From Trichuris trichiura (taxonomy: Eukaryota > Nematoda > Enoplea > Trichinellida > Trichuridae): a stretch of DNA of 64,000 nt. A program made the position numbers and the translations under genes. Below the pieces are notes generated by a model, which saw only the letters and a program-made list of their open reading frames with translations, ran no database searches and was not told where the DNA came from. Shown piece by piece: positions 50,301-57,968 of this stretch (the first letter of the stretch is position 1; each line of letters begins with the position of its first letter). The stretch is taken from contig JBAJFE010000034.1 in assembly GCA_037903355.1 (NCBI GenBank), positions 434,001-498,000 of the forward strand, given 5' to 3'.

Positions 50301-53300
50301 CTGAATATCTTCAACCAGAGTTCAACTACATTCGAAAATTTTCTACAAGAACGGATATCCCAGGTCCTTTATTAGCCAAGTGCTCAACTACAAGCTTCGC
50401 AAACGTGAATCTAGGGCAGAAAACGCTTCGCACCAGCCATGCTTAGTTATTCCCTATGTGGCAAGCTTAGGAGAAAAAATTACCCGGTTAGGAAGAACAT
50501 TAGGTTTCAGAGTTTTCTTCAAGAGCTCCCCTAACCTCAGATCAATTCTTCGCTCGGACAAAACAAAGATCCCAACAAACAAGAAAACAGGATTAGTATA
50601 CGCAGTCGAATGCTCTTGCTCTGGAATTTATATTGGCGAAACGGGGAACACCTTGGAACATAGATTTAATGAACACTTAAAAAAGCTTACAAGTTACAAT
50701 AATGCAAAGGCCATGCTCAATAGCAGTGGCCATGAAACTACGCAAAGAGGAAGACCAATTCTAAACCCGATAATCACCATGGAAAAAGCCAAACAGGCCT
50801 CTGCTGTGGCAGAACATGCCACACAATGCAACCAAACGCTCAACCCGAAAGTCTTATGTTACGAAAAGAACCTACGATTAAGAAGAATCAAAGAAGCCCT
50901 CTACATAAGACACAACCAAACATACAACCGCGACCAAGGAGCGGACGTAAGTGAAATTTGGACAAATATCGTGACACGCTACGACTGCTGCTCAATAATT
51001 GGACGCGATACAAGAACACATGGAGCACGTGAAAGAAGAAATAACCACCGTACATGAAAGAAATGCGAATAACGGACAATTACATACCATACAAACAGAA
51101 GACCACCAACAGAGAACTTTAAAACACCCGCTTTAAACCACAGAAACGACAGAAGACTCAAGTCACGCACACAATTTATACCCATAAATCACAACCGCTG
51201 AAGACGGGTCCCGGTCGACCCGAAAGCTCCGGAGTTTACGCGCATTAAAACGGGAGCTACTCCGTAAAACTTTTGCATTACGTCACAATATTTGTCCAAA
51301 TCCCACTTATGTCCACTCTTTGATCGCGGTTGTAAGTCGTATTGTGTCTAATGTATAGTGCTTCTTTAATTCTTCTTAAACGTAAATTGTTTTCGTAACA
51401 TAAAACTTTTGGGTGGAGTGGTTGAGTGCATTGCGTCGTGTGTTCCACTACAGCAGAGGCTTGTTTGGCTTTTTCCATTGTAATTTTTGGGTCCACGATT
51501 GGTCTGCCTCGCTGTGTGTTTAGATTGGTACCATTGTTGAGTATGGCTTTCGCGTTATTGTAACTTGTGAGCTTTTTTAAGTGTTCGTTAAATCTATGCT
51601 CTAGGGTGTTTCCCGTTTCACCAATATAAATCCCTGAGCAAGAACATTCCACCGCGTATATTAATCCTGTCTTTTTGTTTAAGGGGATTTTAGTTTTGTC
51701 TGTGCGAAGAATTGCCCTGAGGTTGGGCGTACTCTTGAAAAAGACTCTGAAGCCTAATCTTTTTCCTAATTGGACAATCTTTTCGCCTAAACCTGGCACA
51801 TAAGGAATAACGCGACAAGTGTCGTGCGGAGTGTTTGCTTTGGAGACTCACGTGTGCGAAGCTTGTGGTTGAACACTTGGTTGATAAAGGCTTTAGGATA
51901 ACCGTTTTTGTAGAGGATTTTTCTAACGTAGTTAATTTCTGGCTGGAGATATTCGGGACTGCTTAAATTGAATGCTCTGTCTATCATTCCGGAGAGGATA
52001 CCACGCATTACTGATCGTGGGTGATGTGATGAAAAATTGAGGTACTGATCTGTGTGCGTGGGTTTTCTATACACTCTGGTTTTAAGGCCTTCGCTTGAGC
52101 GAATAGTTAAGGCGTCTAGAAAGGGCAAGGTTTTGTTATCTTCTTTTTTTCCATTGTGAAGACTATTTGGTTAGGACGGACGTTGTTGAGGAATTGTAAA
52201 AATTGTTTTTCTTCTCCAGCTTTTATAATGACAAAGATGTCGTCTACGTATCTTTTAAAAAGGCGTGGAGCTATGTGTCTGTCTATAGTTCTGAACATTT
52301 GTCTTTCAAAGTTTTCCATAAAAATTTCTGCTAATACAGGGGATAGGGGGCTTCCCATAGGTACTCCGTTAGATTGTTTATAGAACTTGTTATCAAAAGT
52401 GAAGTAATTGCTTTCTCGATGCAAAACGAAACCAGTTTTACAATGTGAAAGGGATTTAATTTAGTTCTGCTGGGTAGATTTGTGTCCGTGTAGAGGAGAT
52501 TGTTTAAGGTCTCTAGGGTGTCTGATATTGGGATGCTGGGAAATAAGTCTTTTACATCATAGCTGACTAAAATCTCGTCGGGTTCCAAACAATAGTTTCT
52601 TATTTCGTTGACGAGCGTTTTGCTGTTTTTGACAAAGGATGGTTCCTTGCCTGTTAGAGGTTTGATGATCTTACTTAAGTATCTACTGAGTTCAGTGGTG
52701 ATGGTGTTAATTGTGGAGACTATCGGTCTTAGCGGGATATCTGGTTTGTGTACTTTTGGGAGACCATAGAGTTCGAGGGGTCTGAAGTTCGATGCAAACT
52801 TAAGATGTGTTGTCATTTTGGTGATAGCAGGTTCTTTGGTTTCTGTGGCATATGTAATGAGAAGAGATCGGAAATTTTTTCGGGAAACCTCTGTATGGTT
52901 GGTTGGTAGGAGCGTATAATTGCTAGTGTTCAAGATAGTTGTCATCTTTTTGGTGTAGGTGCTTCTGTCAAGTAAGACGATTTTATTCCCTTCATCTGCT
53001 TTGGTTATAATTCTGTTGGGTTGGTTTCTAAGTTTATATAAGCTGTTTATCTCATATCGGCTTAGGTTCGATGTGGCAGTGAAGTGGTGGCCTAGGATCA
53101 ATGTAGATAGATTGCTCTTGATCTGTGTGGCTTTTTGTGTGTCCGTCGAAGATAGGCTGTCTTCAACGGAGGCAATCATGTCGAGAAGTGGTGGTTGTTT
53201 TGGTGTTGGGACGAAGTTAAGTCCTTTTTTTAATATATGGTTCTCAATTTCACTTAAAGGGAATGAGCTGAGATTTATTATCGCTGAATCTAGCTCTGAC

Positions 53301-55495
53301 CTAGGAGTTCTTTGTGGAATATTTCTGTAAGGGTTTGAAGATGTTGTCGGAATATTGTCTCGAATGCTATCAAATTTCGTTTTTAGTACCTGTTTTTGTG
53401 ATGAGCAAACTGTTCGTGTGGCAAGGTCCACATGTTTCACCAGGTTCTCGTAAAGTGTACTGTGTAGACTGCTTCTGAGGAACGCTAGTGTGCTACTATA
53501 ATCTTCTCGCAGTCTCGATAGTGTGTATCTGTGTCTCCGTATAACATTTCGTAGTAGAGACATTCCAGCCGAAAATAGGATTCTTTTAGATTGACTATCC
53601 ATGTACTGTCCCCATTTTAACCTGAAGCACTTTGGTAGGATTTCTTGATTTCTGCATTTCAGCAGGAAAGTTAGTTGACCTTGTACAAGACCCGCTTTGA
53701 TGCGTATATGTTCCAAATGTCTTGCAGCTGACAGAAGGGGTGTTCCGTATCCAAAATCATGTTTGCAACTTTAGACCGCTGATGACGGGTCTCGAATGAC
53801 CCGAAAGCTCCGGAGTATCTTTTATATACATAAACGAGAACCGATCCGTAATAAAGTTTTTTCATTATGAAAATATATGGTCCCGTACCAAGACACCACG
53901 TTTTCAAGCATAAGCCTAAACCTAAATGTATATAAAAATGTGTGTATATATATCAGTGGGGGCTTTGAATTAATAATCGCCAACGAAAAGCAATGAGGAA
54001 AGATCCACTAGCAGACCAACGCCTCCGCAGTCCGGTTCGGCATAAAATGCATTGATTAGGCGTTTTGACTTACGATGGGACGCTTGTGACGAAATGCTTC
54101 GGAAGTTAGTGTCCCCCTGTACTAATCTTATTTTATTATAATACATCTGTAATTTTTGTAGTATGCCAGTTGTTGTTTATGAGGTTTGCCAACTTCCCAA
54201 GCAGATGTTATCAGAGCATTCCACGTTTGCATAATTAAAAGCACCGTCTATCTGTCTATATACATTGTTGTTGCTCTGAATGGGTGGATCAGTTATCTCT
54301 GATTTTTTAGACTGAAAGCGAATTGAAGTCTTCGCATACTGCTTCATCACAAGGGAGTGACACAGATCATCCTTCTCGATTGTTTTCCACTTCTCAGGAG
54401 CCATCTCTTTCATTGCATGAACTTCAAGAAAAAATACCGATAGCTGTTGCAATCATTGAAACGGTACATGCTCTGTTCAAGATAGACGGCGAGTGAGTTC
54501 TTTGTTAGTCGTAAATTTCTGTCTAAATTATATTTAATCATTTAGTTGCATAGTGAAGGTTTTTGGTTCAGTTACAGTGTCTTTTCCGTCTGGTTGCCTG
54601 CAATTGCTAAAACAAGACGCCAGTGCCTACCCATTGGTATTTTCGCTAAAGAACGTCAGCAGAATGCATTCAGTGGTTTACAATCAAAAGCTGATGAGCA
54701 GGTCCGTTGAAATTTTTAATCCATTTTTTCTGTATGTTATGTTTCTTCTTCTTCTTCTTAGAGTGCCATCAAAAACCGATTTTTGCCATAAGTATGAATT
54801 CAACATGAAAACTCTACTAAATGAGTTGCAGGAGCATGCTTGTCGAACCCCTGTTGCCCCCTATTATAATTTGGAAGTTATGCGTTACGAAGTTCAAACA
54901 GAACCGTCCGTTAATGTACCTGATCAAATGGCGCCATTATTGCTGCAGGGTTCGTGGAATAGAAAGGATGACAATGTGCATTTGTCTATTCGCTACGGCT
55001 ACAATCCACAGTGTTGCCTTTGCTCTCCATTAACAAACGTCGTGTTCATTACCGATGTTTGTGGAAATGTTCAGGGCGTTGAGTGCAATTCAGATATGTC
55101 ATGGTAAGGGAACCTAAAATTCTTAATCCCCGTTTGAAGTTCTGATACTTATGTAACTTCGCTTAGTTTTTCGTTTGTTGGTGGTATTTGAAATTCGTAC
55201 ATGTCTTACATTCAACAGTCATACCTTCTATTTTAGGTCTCATAAAGAAAATCGGTTGCAATTTAATCTTAGCGAAATGAGTTGTCATAGGAGCAGTTCC
55301 GGTATCCTCAGAGCCACAGTGCACTGTACCAGTGACCATGTAGCGTCTGCGCCTATCATGGTCCAATTTCAAGCGAACGATTCTTGCCTTTCTAACGCTC
55401 AGCTTGAACTGCTTTGTAAATATTACCGATTGTCGTTAATGAGAAGACGCCTGTTGTCAGGGAAGTATATCTGCGAACCGCAAATTGGAAAATGA
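30143..55495 (+). CDS. FCHo: FCHo-family muniscin, F-BAR/mu-homology endocytic adaptor (spliced, first exon missing)
   Basis: FCHo proteins bind and bend PI(4,5)P2-rich plasma membrane through an N-terminal F-BAR dimer. They recruit AP-2, Eps15 and intersectin at nascent clathrin coats through the linker and the C-terminal mu-homology domain. I join 17 exons: 30143-30309, 31548-31689, 36052-36229, 36277-36356, 36408-36506, 37123-37219, 37269-37523, 42109-42282, 42342-42613, 42712-42769, 42817-42966, 43001-43138, 43220-43293, 54311-54492, 54546-54701, 54762-55103 and 55237-55495. All are bounded by GT/AG with matching phases, total 2,823 nt (940 codons plus stop) with no stop or frameshift. 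That is close to vertebrate FCHo1/2 size. Only the roughly 10-15 N-terminal residues are missing. The introns of 4.4, 4.6 and 11 kb host most of the transposons described here. The gene converges on EFL1. Linker exon boundaries are the least certain. Confidence 0.9.
31690..33100. other. FCHo intron, unique part
   Basis: First part of the 4.4-kb intron 31690-36051. Contains short ORFs (32221-32526, 32676-33092) without recognisable motifs. Confidence 0.4.
33273..34554 (-). mobile_element. mariner transposon, 1282 bp
   Basis: Terminal inverted repeats begin TTGGGTTGTTTCATAAGTTT at 33273 and are mirrored ending at 34554, flanked by TA duplications (33271-33272, 34555-34556). One long transposase reading frame lies between, on the minus strand. 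Length and architecture are those of a full-length mariner. Confidence 0.92.
33340..34382 (-). pseudogene. mariner transposase (DD34D type), frameshifted
   Basis: From ATG at 34382 (MECQVDEKEHLRHVLLFLY) the protein shows both N-terminal HTH units (AARKWFSRFREGNFDLSD, SGRPSDFDE, HVTVSRHLLSMGK). The linker region is VPHQLG, where the family has a WVPHxL motif. The catalytic core has ITGDEKW (first Asp), MLSVWWDCEGVIHFELL (second Asp) and, in another frame, MLQHDNARPHTA (third Asp, DD34D) with YSPDLAPSDYHLF. The frame changes near 33690, a stop lies near 33492, and the C-terminus continues to a natural stop at 33340-33342. All catalytic residues are present; one frame change and one stop disable it, so the copy is fairly young. 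Confidence 0.9.
34852..35480 (-). pseudogene. old, degenerate mariner transposase remnant
   Basis: On the minus strand near 35360 the sequence reads WIRQYDPES, a stop, then EQSRIWKQKESPRAV and AGKVLATIFSAY. After many breaks come HSPELASSDYFLVGNLKRHL and YFESREKK down to 34852. These match the catalytic core and C-terminus of a mariner, clearly of another lineage than its neighbour at 33273 (SSDYFL-x-NLKRHL type). Catalytic motif DxxxPH is not readable and stops abound. No terminal repeats found. Confidence 0.75.
35490..36051. other. FCHo intron, nothing recognised
   Basis: Unique AT-rich intron sequence up to the acceptor at 36050-36051. Confidence 0.4.
37269..43293 (+). CDS. FCHo: FCHo exons encoding the central disordered linker
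   Basis: Seven exons of Ser/Thr/Pro-rich, low-complexity protein. Landmarks shared with vertebrate FCHo are FEEPQCAGTHH just after the F-BAR, GFLKRISKDKKKGPDPN (the basic stretch that activates AP-2 in this family), the acidic serine run HSNSSDSDSG, and KKINIQIKPV followed by SVDELREAIGSMTF, which matches the conserved IEIKPM...LDELKxSIGNIT block. The last two exons (43001-43138, 43220-43293) are supported by open phase-matched frames only. The intron 42967-43000 would be just 34 nt. Confidence 0.75.
38165..38243. repeat. long near-perfect hairpin
   Basis: Arms 38165-38199 and 38209-38243 (35 nt each, 33 of 35 paired) around a 9-nt loop. The left arm begins GGTTGGAAGGTCTTCTGCGG. Both flanks carry TTATGCAAAACTT. 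It could be a MITE core or a microRNA-precursor-like hairpin; it lies in an FCHo intron. Confidence 0.8.
38330..39050. mobile_element. Tigger-type MITE, 721 bp
   Basis: Inverted ends CAGTAAACCCTCCTTAATCC (38330) and GGATTAGGGAGGTTTTACTG (ending 39050) sit within AT-rich flanks. A related inverted copy is at 59896-60806. No coding sequence. CAGT-type ends next to TA suggest mobilisation by a pogo/Tigger transposase. Confidence 0.8.
39059..40241 (+). mobile_element. Tigger deletion derivative A, 1183 bp
   Basis: Classic Tigger ends: CAGTCGGCCCTCGTTATCCG at 39059 and its mirror CGGATAACGAGGGCCACCTG ending at 40241, flanked by TA. It retains only the transposase C-terminus. It is separated from a sibling element at 40264 by a short (TA)n run. 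Confidence 0.9.
39215..39621 (+). pseudogene. Tigger transposase C-terminal fragment
   Basis: The plus frame reads AIDEEVVDIVNTAKELG, DIRQHIEDCGELFTNEELEE and, after a stop at 39412, LQKLASIFRQAQVLKD and KKREIQLPITMF. This is the acidic C-terminal tail of Tigger transposases with its terminal LPITMF motif. No DDE core remains. Confidence 0.8.
40242..40263. repeat. (TA)n microsatellite
   Basis: Uninterrupted TA dinucleotides between two Tigger derivatives, probably expanded TA target sites. Confidence 0.85.
40264..41279 (+). mobile_element. Tigger deletion derivative B, 1016 bp
   Basis: Same ends as derivative A (CAGTCGGCCCTCGTTATCCG at 40264; mirror ending GGCCGCCTG at 41279). It retains only the transposase N-terminus, the opposite half from derivative A. 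Shared internal text (GGGGACAGGACGAAATACGC near 41140; a close match near 40110) shows both come from one family. Confidence 0.9.
40608..41090 (+). pseudogene. Tigger transposase N-terminal DNA-binding domain fragment
   Basis: Starts MADRRQVSEQSGSSGAKRQR, then the psq-type HTH (LTLHEKVEVFDLLKSGLSF, ESSIRTIKRKE). After a TGA at 40803-40805 come the CENP-B HTH (ALIIWIEDMLRKNVLVDEKV), a stop near 40970, and WLAKYLKRFNLKNLKITGE. It ends where the deletion joins to the 3' end. Confidence 0.85.
41302..41348. repeat. (TA)n microsatellite
   Basis: TA run immediately left of the MITE at 41349; typical accretion at TA-targeting transposon insertion sites. Confidence 0.85.
41349..41536. mobile_element. 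188-bp MITE with CAGTAGAACCTCC ends
   Basis: Begins CAGTAGAACCTCCAAAGTTG and ends TATGGAGGTTCCACTG between TA dinucleotides. Subterminal GTCGACCACCTCCCTAAGTT and TTGGTGCGCACGTTAAT blocks match the right end of the macrosatellite Tigger element (10780-10881), identifying a likely autonomous parent. Confidence 0.8.
43990..44190. repeat. left arm of ~10-kb spaced inverted repeat
   Basis: About 200 bp containing CATCGTAAGTCAAAACGCCT, ATTTTATGCCGAACC and GCGGAGGCGTTGGT. The reverse complement recurs at 53930-54125. The pair encloses the PLE block and may be the two halves of one older element or two inverted copies. Confidence 0.75.
44390..44855. mobile_element. palindromic MITE-like element
   Basis: Arms of about 140 nt (44390-44525 and 44690-44855) are inverted relatives: GAAAGCACTCCTGTGATGAT against ATCATCATAGAGTGCTTTC, and GGCACCAAGTTTTATTCCTG against its complement at 44765-44785. 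Central text includes TACGATGGTTTCGATATCGG. No coding potential recognised. Confidence 0.65.
45300..45345 (-). ncRNA. hammerhead-like motif, mutated core
   Basis: On the minus strand the core reads CTGATAA (45332-45338), with the essential G8 changed to A. Stem II CGGGTC/GACCCG and GAAAGCTCCGGAGT are intact. It is the inverted counterpart of the motif at 53772. Confidence 0.65.
45540..45700. repeat. CTTT-rich polypyrimidine tract
   Basis: Strand-biased T/C-rich low-complexity sequence (TTTTTCTTTTTCTTTC-like), within the PLE-flanking region. Confidence 0.7.
45823..45868 (-). ncRNA. hammerhead-like motif at the 3' end of PLE copy 1, mutated core
   Basis: On the minus strand: TTGAAGA (C3 changed to U, 45854-45860), stem II CGGGTC/GACCCG, GAAAGCTCCGGAGT. 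It follows the RT ORF in the same orientation and next to the conserved CGTACGGGACC block that also precedes the ORF, as expected for a PLE terminal repeat. Confidence 0.65.
46001..48607 (-). CDS. Penelope-like element polyprotein, RT plus GIY-YIG endonuclease (copy 1, intact ORF)
   Basis: PLE proteins copy their RNA at a cut target and belong to a telomerase-related RT group. The open frame runs from 48673, but the first 22 codons derive from the junction with the inverted copy. I prefer the Met at 48607 (MKIYGPVRRNHIFKT), since the same context recurs in the other terminal repeats (868 aa). In order: N-terminal region, the PLE/TERT-like RIITKADKGNKIVLLDR, PPELYGLPKVHKPGIPMRP, motif A VSYDVKELFPSIP, motif B SGVPMGSPLSPVLADIFME, motif C RYVDDIFVI (47039-47050 encode YVDD), VYRKPTHTDQYLNF, and a C-terminal GIY-YIG endonuclease (GLVYAVECSCSGIYIGETGN, with HRFNEHL). 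No stop or frameshift. It lies antisense within an FCHo intron. Whether it is expressed or mobile is unknown. Confidence 0.93.
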   Translation of the reverse strand: MKIYGPVRRNHIFKTIQGVYGTPLLSAARYLEHTRIKAGLTQGQLTFLLKCRDHRILPKCFQLKWGQGVDSHSKRILFSAGISLLKNVIRQHRFTLANLRANYNNTLSYLRNQPKKAIYEALVRHVEEAAGTVCTTQKQVLKRKFDRLQASFPVTSPNTYSNSLQRTTESEQNTTIVNLNSCPLSESEKAILRKGLNFVPTPKRPPILDIITSIEDSLSSTDPQKARQIKSTLFTLILNHRFNATPNLSRHEMNCLHQHRNQPNRIITKADKGNKIVLLDRNTCMEKMTAILSTSNYALLPIDPTETSRKNLRSLLITYATETKEPEINKMITLLKFASNFRPPELYGLPKVHKPGIPMRPIVSTINSITSELSRYLGTIIKPLTGKEPSFIKNSKTFINEIRSHYLEPDEILVSYDVKELFPSIPISDTLEILYNLLNADTSLPTRTKLNPFHIVKLVSFCMEEGNHLTFDNKYYKQSSGVPMGSPLSPVLADIFMESFERQMFATVDRHIAPRLFKRYVDDIFVIIKAGKEEQFLQFLNNIRPNQIVFTMEKEDNNTLPFLDVLIIRTNDGLKTKVYRKPTHTDQYLNFSSHHPRSVMRGILSGMIDRAMKLCSPEYLQPEFNYIRKIFYKNGYPRSFISQVLSYKLRKRESRAENASHQPCLVIPYVASLGEKITRLGKTLGFRVFFKSSPNLRSILRSDKTKIPTNKKTGLVYAVECSCSGIYIGETGNTLEHRFNEHLKKLTNYNNAKAMLNSSGHETTQRGRPILNPIITMEKAKQASAVAEHVTQCNQTLNPKVLCYEKNLRLRRIKEALYIRHNLTYNRDQGADVSEIWTNIVTRYDCCSIIGRDTRTHGARERRNNHRT
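48617..51057 (+). pseudogene. Penelope-like element copy 2, inverted, frameshifted
   Basis: Near-identical inverted copy of copy 1, starting at LCFQLKWGQSVDSHSKRIL, so it lacks the first ~60 residues. Compared with copy 1 it has lost single bases near 48993, 49613 and 50335, breaking the frame into four parts (48625-49005, 49209-49673, 49823-50446, 50380-51057). The RT motifs and the GIY-YIG domain are otherwise conserved. It ends in the same terminal-repeat sequence as copy 1. Confidence 0.9.
51190..51238 (+). ncRNA. hammerhead-like motif at the 3' end of PLE copy 2
   Basis: CTGAAGA (51198-51204, fits CUGANGA), stem II CGGGTC/GACCCG with loop CCGGTC, GAAA, then the self-complementary CTCCGGAG. 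Core complete. Same strand as the RT. Confidence 0.7.
51278..53716 (-). pseudogene. Penelope-like element copy 3, diverged and frameshifted
   Basis: A related but distinct PLE in the orientation of copy 1. Segments are 52331-53716 (N-terminus from IRIKAGLVQGQLTFLLKCRN through motif A YDVKDLFPSIPISDTL), 52116-52424 (SNGVPMGSPLSPVLAEIFME, RYVDDIFVI), 51787-52128 (FLDALTIR, VYRKPTHTDQYLNF) and 51278-51799 (GIY-YIG: GLIYAVECSCSGIYIGETGN). Three frame changes disable it. Its 3' end is cut off at the junction with copy 2. Confidence 0.9.
53772..53818 (+). ncRNA. hammerhead-like motif, complete core
   Basis: CTGATGA (53779-53785), stem II CGGGTC/GACCCG with loop TCGAAT, GAAA at 53803-53806, then CTCCGGAG. 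It lies upstream of PLE copy 3 but on the opposite strand, so it belongs to an inverted terminal-repeat fragment. Its partner is at 45300-45345. Confidence 0.7.
53930..54125. repeat. right arm of ~10-kb spaced inverted repeat
   Basis: Reverse complement of 43990-44190 with moderate divergence; ends near GTGTCCCCCTG. Contains TAAGCCTAAACC, coincidentally telomere-like. Confidence 0.75.
54311..55495 (+). CDS. FCHo: FCHo exons encoding the C-terminal mu-homology domain
   Basis: Four exons. IPIAVAIIETVHALFKIDGD and CIVKVFGSVTVSFPSG match the start of the muniscin mu-homology domain, which binds Eps15/intersectin tails. They are followed by VFSLKNVSRMHSVV, LLNELQEH, APYYNLEVMRYEV, LLLQGSWNRKDDNVHLSIRYGYN and, in the last exon, the terminal YRLSLMRRRLLSGKY, where the family has YRLSLxKKRFxTGxY. 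The stop is TGA at 55493-55495, 15 codons after the family's last conserved motif begins. The 11-kb intron upstream contains the PLE block, yet phases on both sides (0/0) still match. Confidence 0.92.
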
Positions 55496-57439
55496 CTTCT
55501 CCTTTATTGCCAAGGTGCAGTTACTTTGTCCTTTCCTTTTTTACTTAAAGTTTCCGAGTTTACAAGTGTGTACGAATATTTGCTACTTTAATGAAGTGGG
55601 TTCTTACGTTTCCCATTAAATTGACTGAAAACGCGAATTTTTCTGTATTCTTATTTTAGCTCTTTGCAACGAGGCTCGGTTGACGCTGTTCTATGACTTT
55701 TTGTTGTCCTTCATTTCTCTAGATGCAGCGTTAAATGTTCTTTCGCATGGTTCTTCCAATATTTAATTAGTCGAATGTTCGCATACCCAAAATTTCTCGC
55801 GCACGAAATATTTCAAAGTGCCATTTTTTAAAAGGGTTCTTTCAAAAATGTTTCGTGCAACCGTTCTTCCTTGGATACAGCGCAGAAAAAGGTTTATTTA
55901 AAATTAAGGTCTACGTGAAAGATTTCATTGCAAAACATGAAGGATTTCAGTCTGTTGTAGAACGAAACTGATTTATTAAACGCTAGCGCATATTTTTGTG
56001 TGCAAGATGCTCTTGATGAAATAGGACGTTGTGAGAGCAAAAGCCCGCTTCACAGAAGCTGTCACTTTGCAGTTTGATTTTAGGAAGCTTACTATGTCTG
56101 TAGATTGTCCCGGCGTTGGATAATAGCTTTAAAAATGACGTCAGAGGAGAGTCCTCGTCTATTTACCTTAGGCTATTCTGTAGCTTCTTAACTCTGCCGA
56201 TTTACGGCAAGTGTACAGTGTCAATAGTGTACCTATGGGCGTGCTATTAATGCCCAGGTGACTCTTTCTGGTTAGCCTCTATTGTAACCTACAATTCGTT
56301 GTTATTCAGAATTAACCTCCCACCAGCTAACAAGTAATCGAAGAAAGACTATCAGCAGCAGAAGACCTTCGGCAAGTAGACTGTCTTGAGTTTCTTTAAA
56401 ACGCCTGCTGTCGTTCCTTCTCAACATCGAGATCTCAACTCCGGAAGCGCGTGAGCGATTTTTCCTGCATTTTCATAACAAGGCACCCTTGTTGTAAAGT
56501 TTTACATGGAATTCTTACGATATCAGCCGCGGTCAAAAAACAGTAGTATACAGTGGCGTGAAGGAAAGACGTCGTGCTGGGAAAACGCTTGCTGCATGAA
56601 CGAGACACACAAAAGCTTGTTTTTAGTTATTTGGTTGAGACCCATCCACACCAGCAACAGATGTGTATAATTCTCAACTTGTTCGCTCAATGCAATTTCA
56701 GCGAGATTTTATTCAGCGACCTGGCGAACTTTCGTCATTCGAATTCAGCCGGACGAAAAATTGACCGACCGAATTTAGTAAAGATGTTCAGGCTACTACG
56801 CTGCCATTATTAGAAAGAACTTCTTTTGGCCTCATACCATCTTTCTTTGCGATGAAGTTGCTGGCCCTATTAAATCTGAAAGCCTACTGTTTAAACTTCT
56901 TATTTTAGCCGTATATAAACATGTAGGACTAAAATAAGGATTTTACCTGCTAGTTCAATTTTCTTTCAAGAATGTTACTTCCTGCAGCCCTACAGTAGAG
57001 TGCTACGTTATCTCGCTAATCCTGGCTGAATAGAAGCCTCATGTTTAGGCTTAAGCTTAGCTAAGAGCATAATAATAGAGTTGCCGAAATTAGCGCGGAT
57101 AACGCAGTATCTTACTGCAGAGCGGCAGGAGATAACGTTCGCGCTAATACATGTGAACATTTGGCAAAAGGTAAATACTCCAAGCCTCTGATGACGAATC
57201 TAAACAGCGTAAGACTTTCTCCGTAGATAGATGGTACTTAATCATACTTAGAACCGTCATAGACCGAGAGTAACGATTTTTTGTTTTTTTTAAATACGAT
57301 TTTAACAGTTCTTCATATCTATTACATAGTTGTTAACTGAACCTGAAGAATACTTGAAAGCTAAACTTGCCGTCAAACATAGGCTCTGCTTACATGGATA
57401 TTTGGAGTTAATCTCAGGAAATAAAGTTTACAATAGTCC
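55496..57439. other. intergenic region between convergent FCHo and EFL1
   Basis: No gene recognised; 3' untranslated sequence of FCHo presumably begins here. Short ORF 56574-56813 has no recognisable motif. Confidence 0.5.
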
Positions 57440-57469
57440 AAAAGGGGTTAGAGCCAACACCCCAAAAGT

Positions 57470-57700
57470 CGCAATCCCGAATTGGTCGAAAAAACACTGC
57501 AAAGTGTGGCGTTGTGCATTGTCATCTCCTAAATAAAGAATGCGTCTGAATGGGGGCGTTATTATACTGACCTTGTTCGAATTTAGTGATCTAAAAAATA
57601 AGACCACTATAATAACGCCCCCGTTCAGATGCATTCTTTATGTAGATGCCAATGCGCAATTGCCGCATGGCCACAATTTACTGTATTTTTGACTTATTCG
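57470..57700. mobile_element. palindromic MITE (copy 2)
   Basis: Inner arms 57535-57566 and 57608-57639 pair at 30 of 32 positions (AAAGAATGCGTCTGAATGGG against its mirror) around a ~40-nt centre containing TTGTTCGAATTTAGTGATCT. Outer sequence matches the copies at 33110 and 63160. Confidence 0.8.
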
Positions 57701-57968
57701 AGATTTCGACTGTCCAGAATTCGACCTATCGAGATTTTGACTTTTGGGGTTTCGACCGTCACCGGTCCAAAACATAGCAAAAATCTAAGTATTAGTTCAA
57801 CTTTTTGGGAAAAAAGACAACGTAATGCAGGTGCCTTTAAAGCAACAAACCATTTGCGCGCACAGTGAAAAACGTTTGCGTGGCTGCGCGCCTTTATTAG
57901 TTAATAAATTAACATGCTCTCCGCATGTATGTAAAAGCAAAGCAAAATTGTGACACACTAAGTGACTG

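Noticed and set aside
53920..53932. Telomere repeat near the PLE block
   Set aside because: Only two imperfect hexamers; too short to mean anything outside the satellite.
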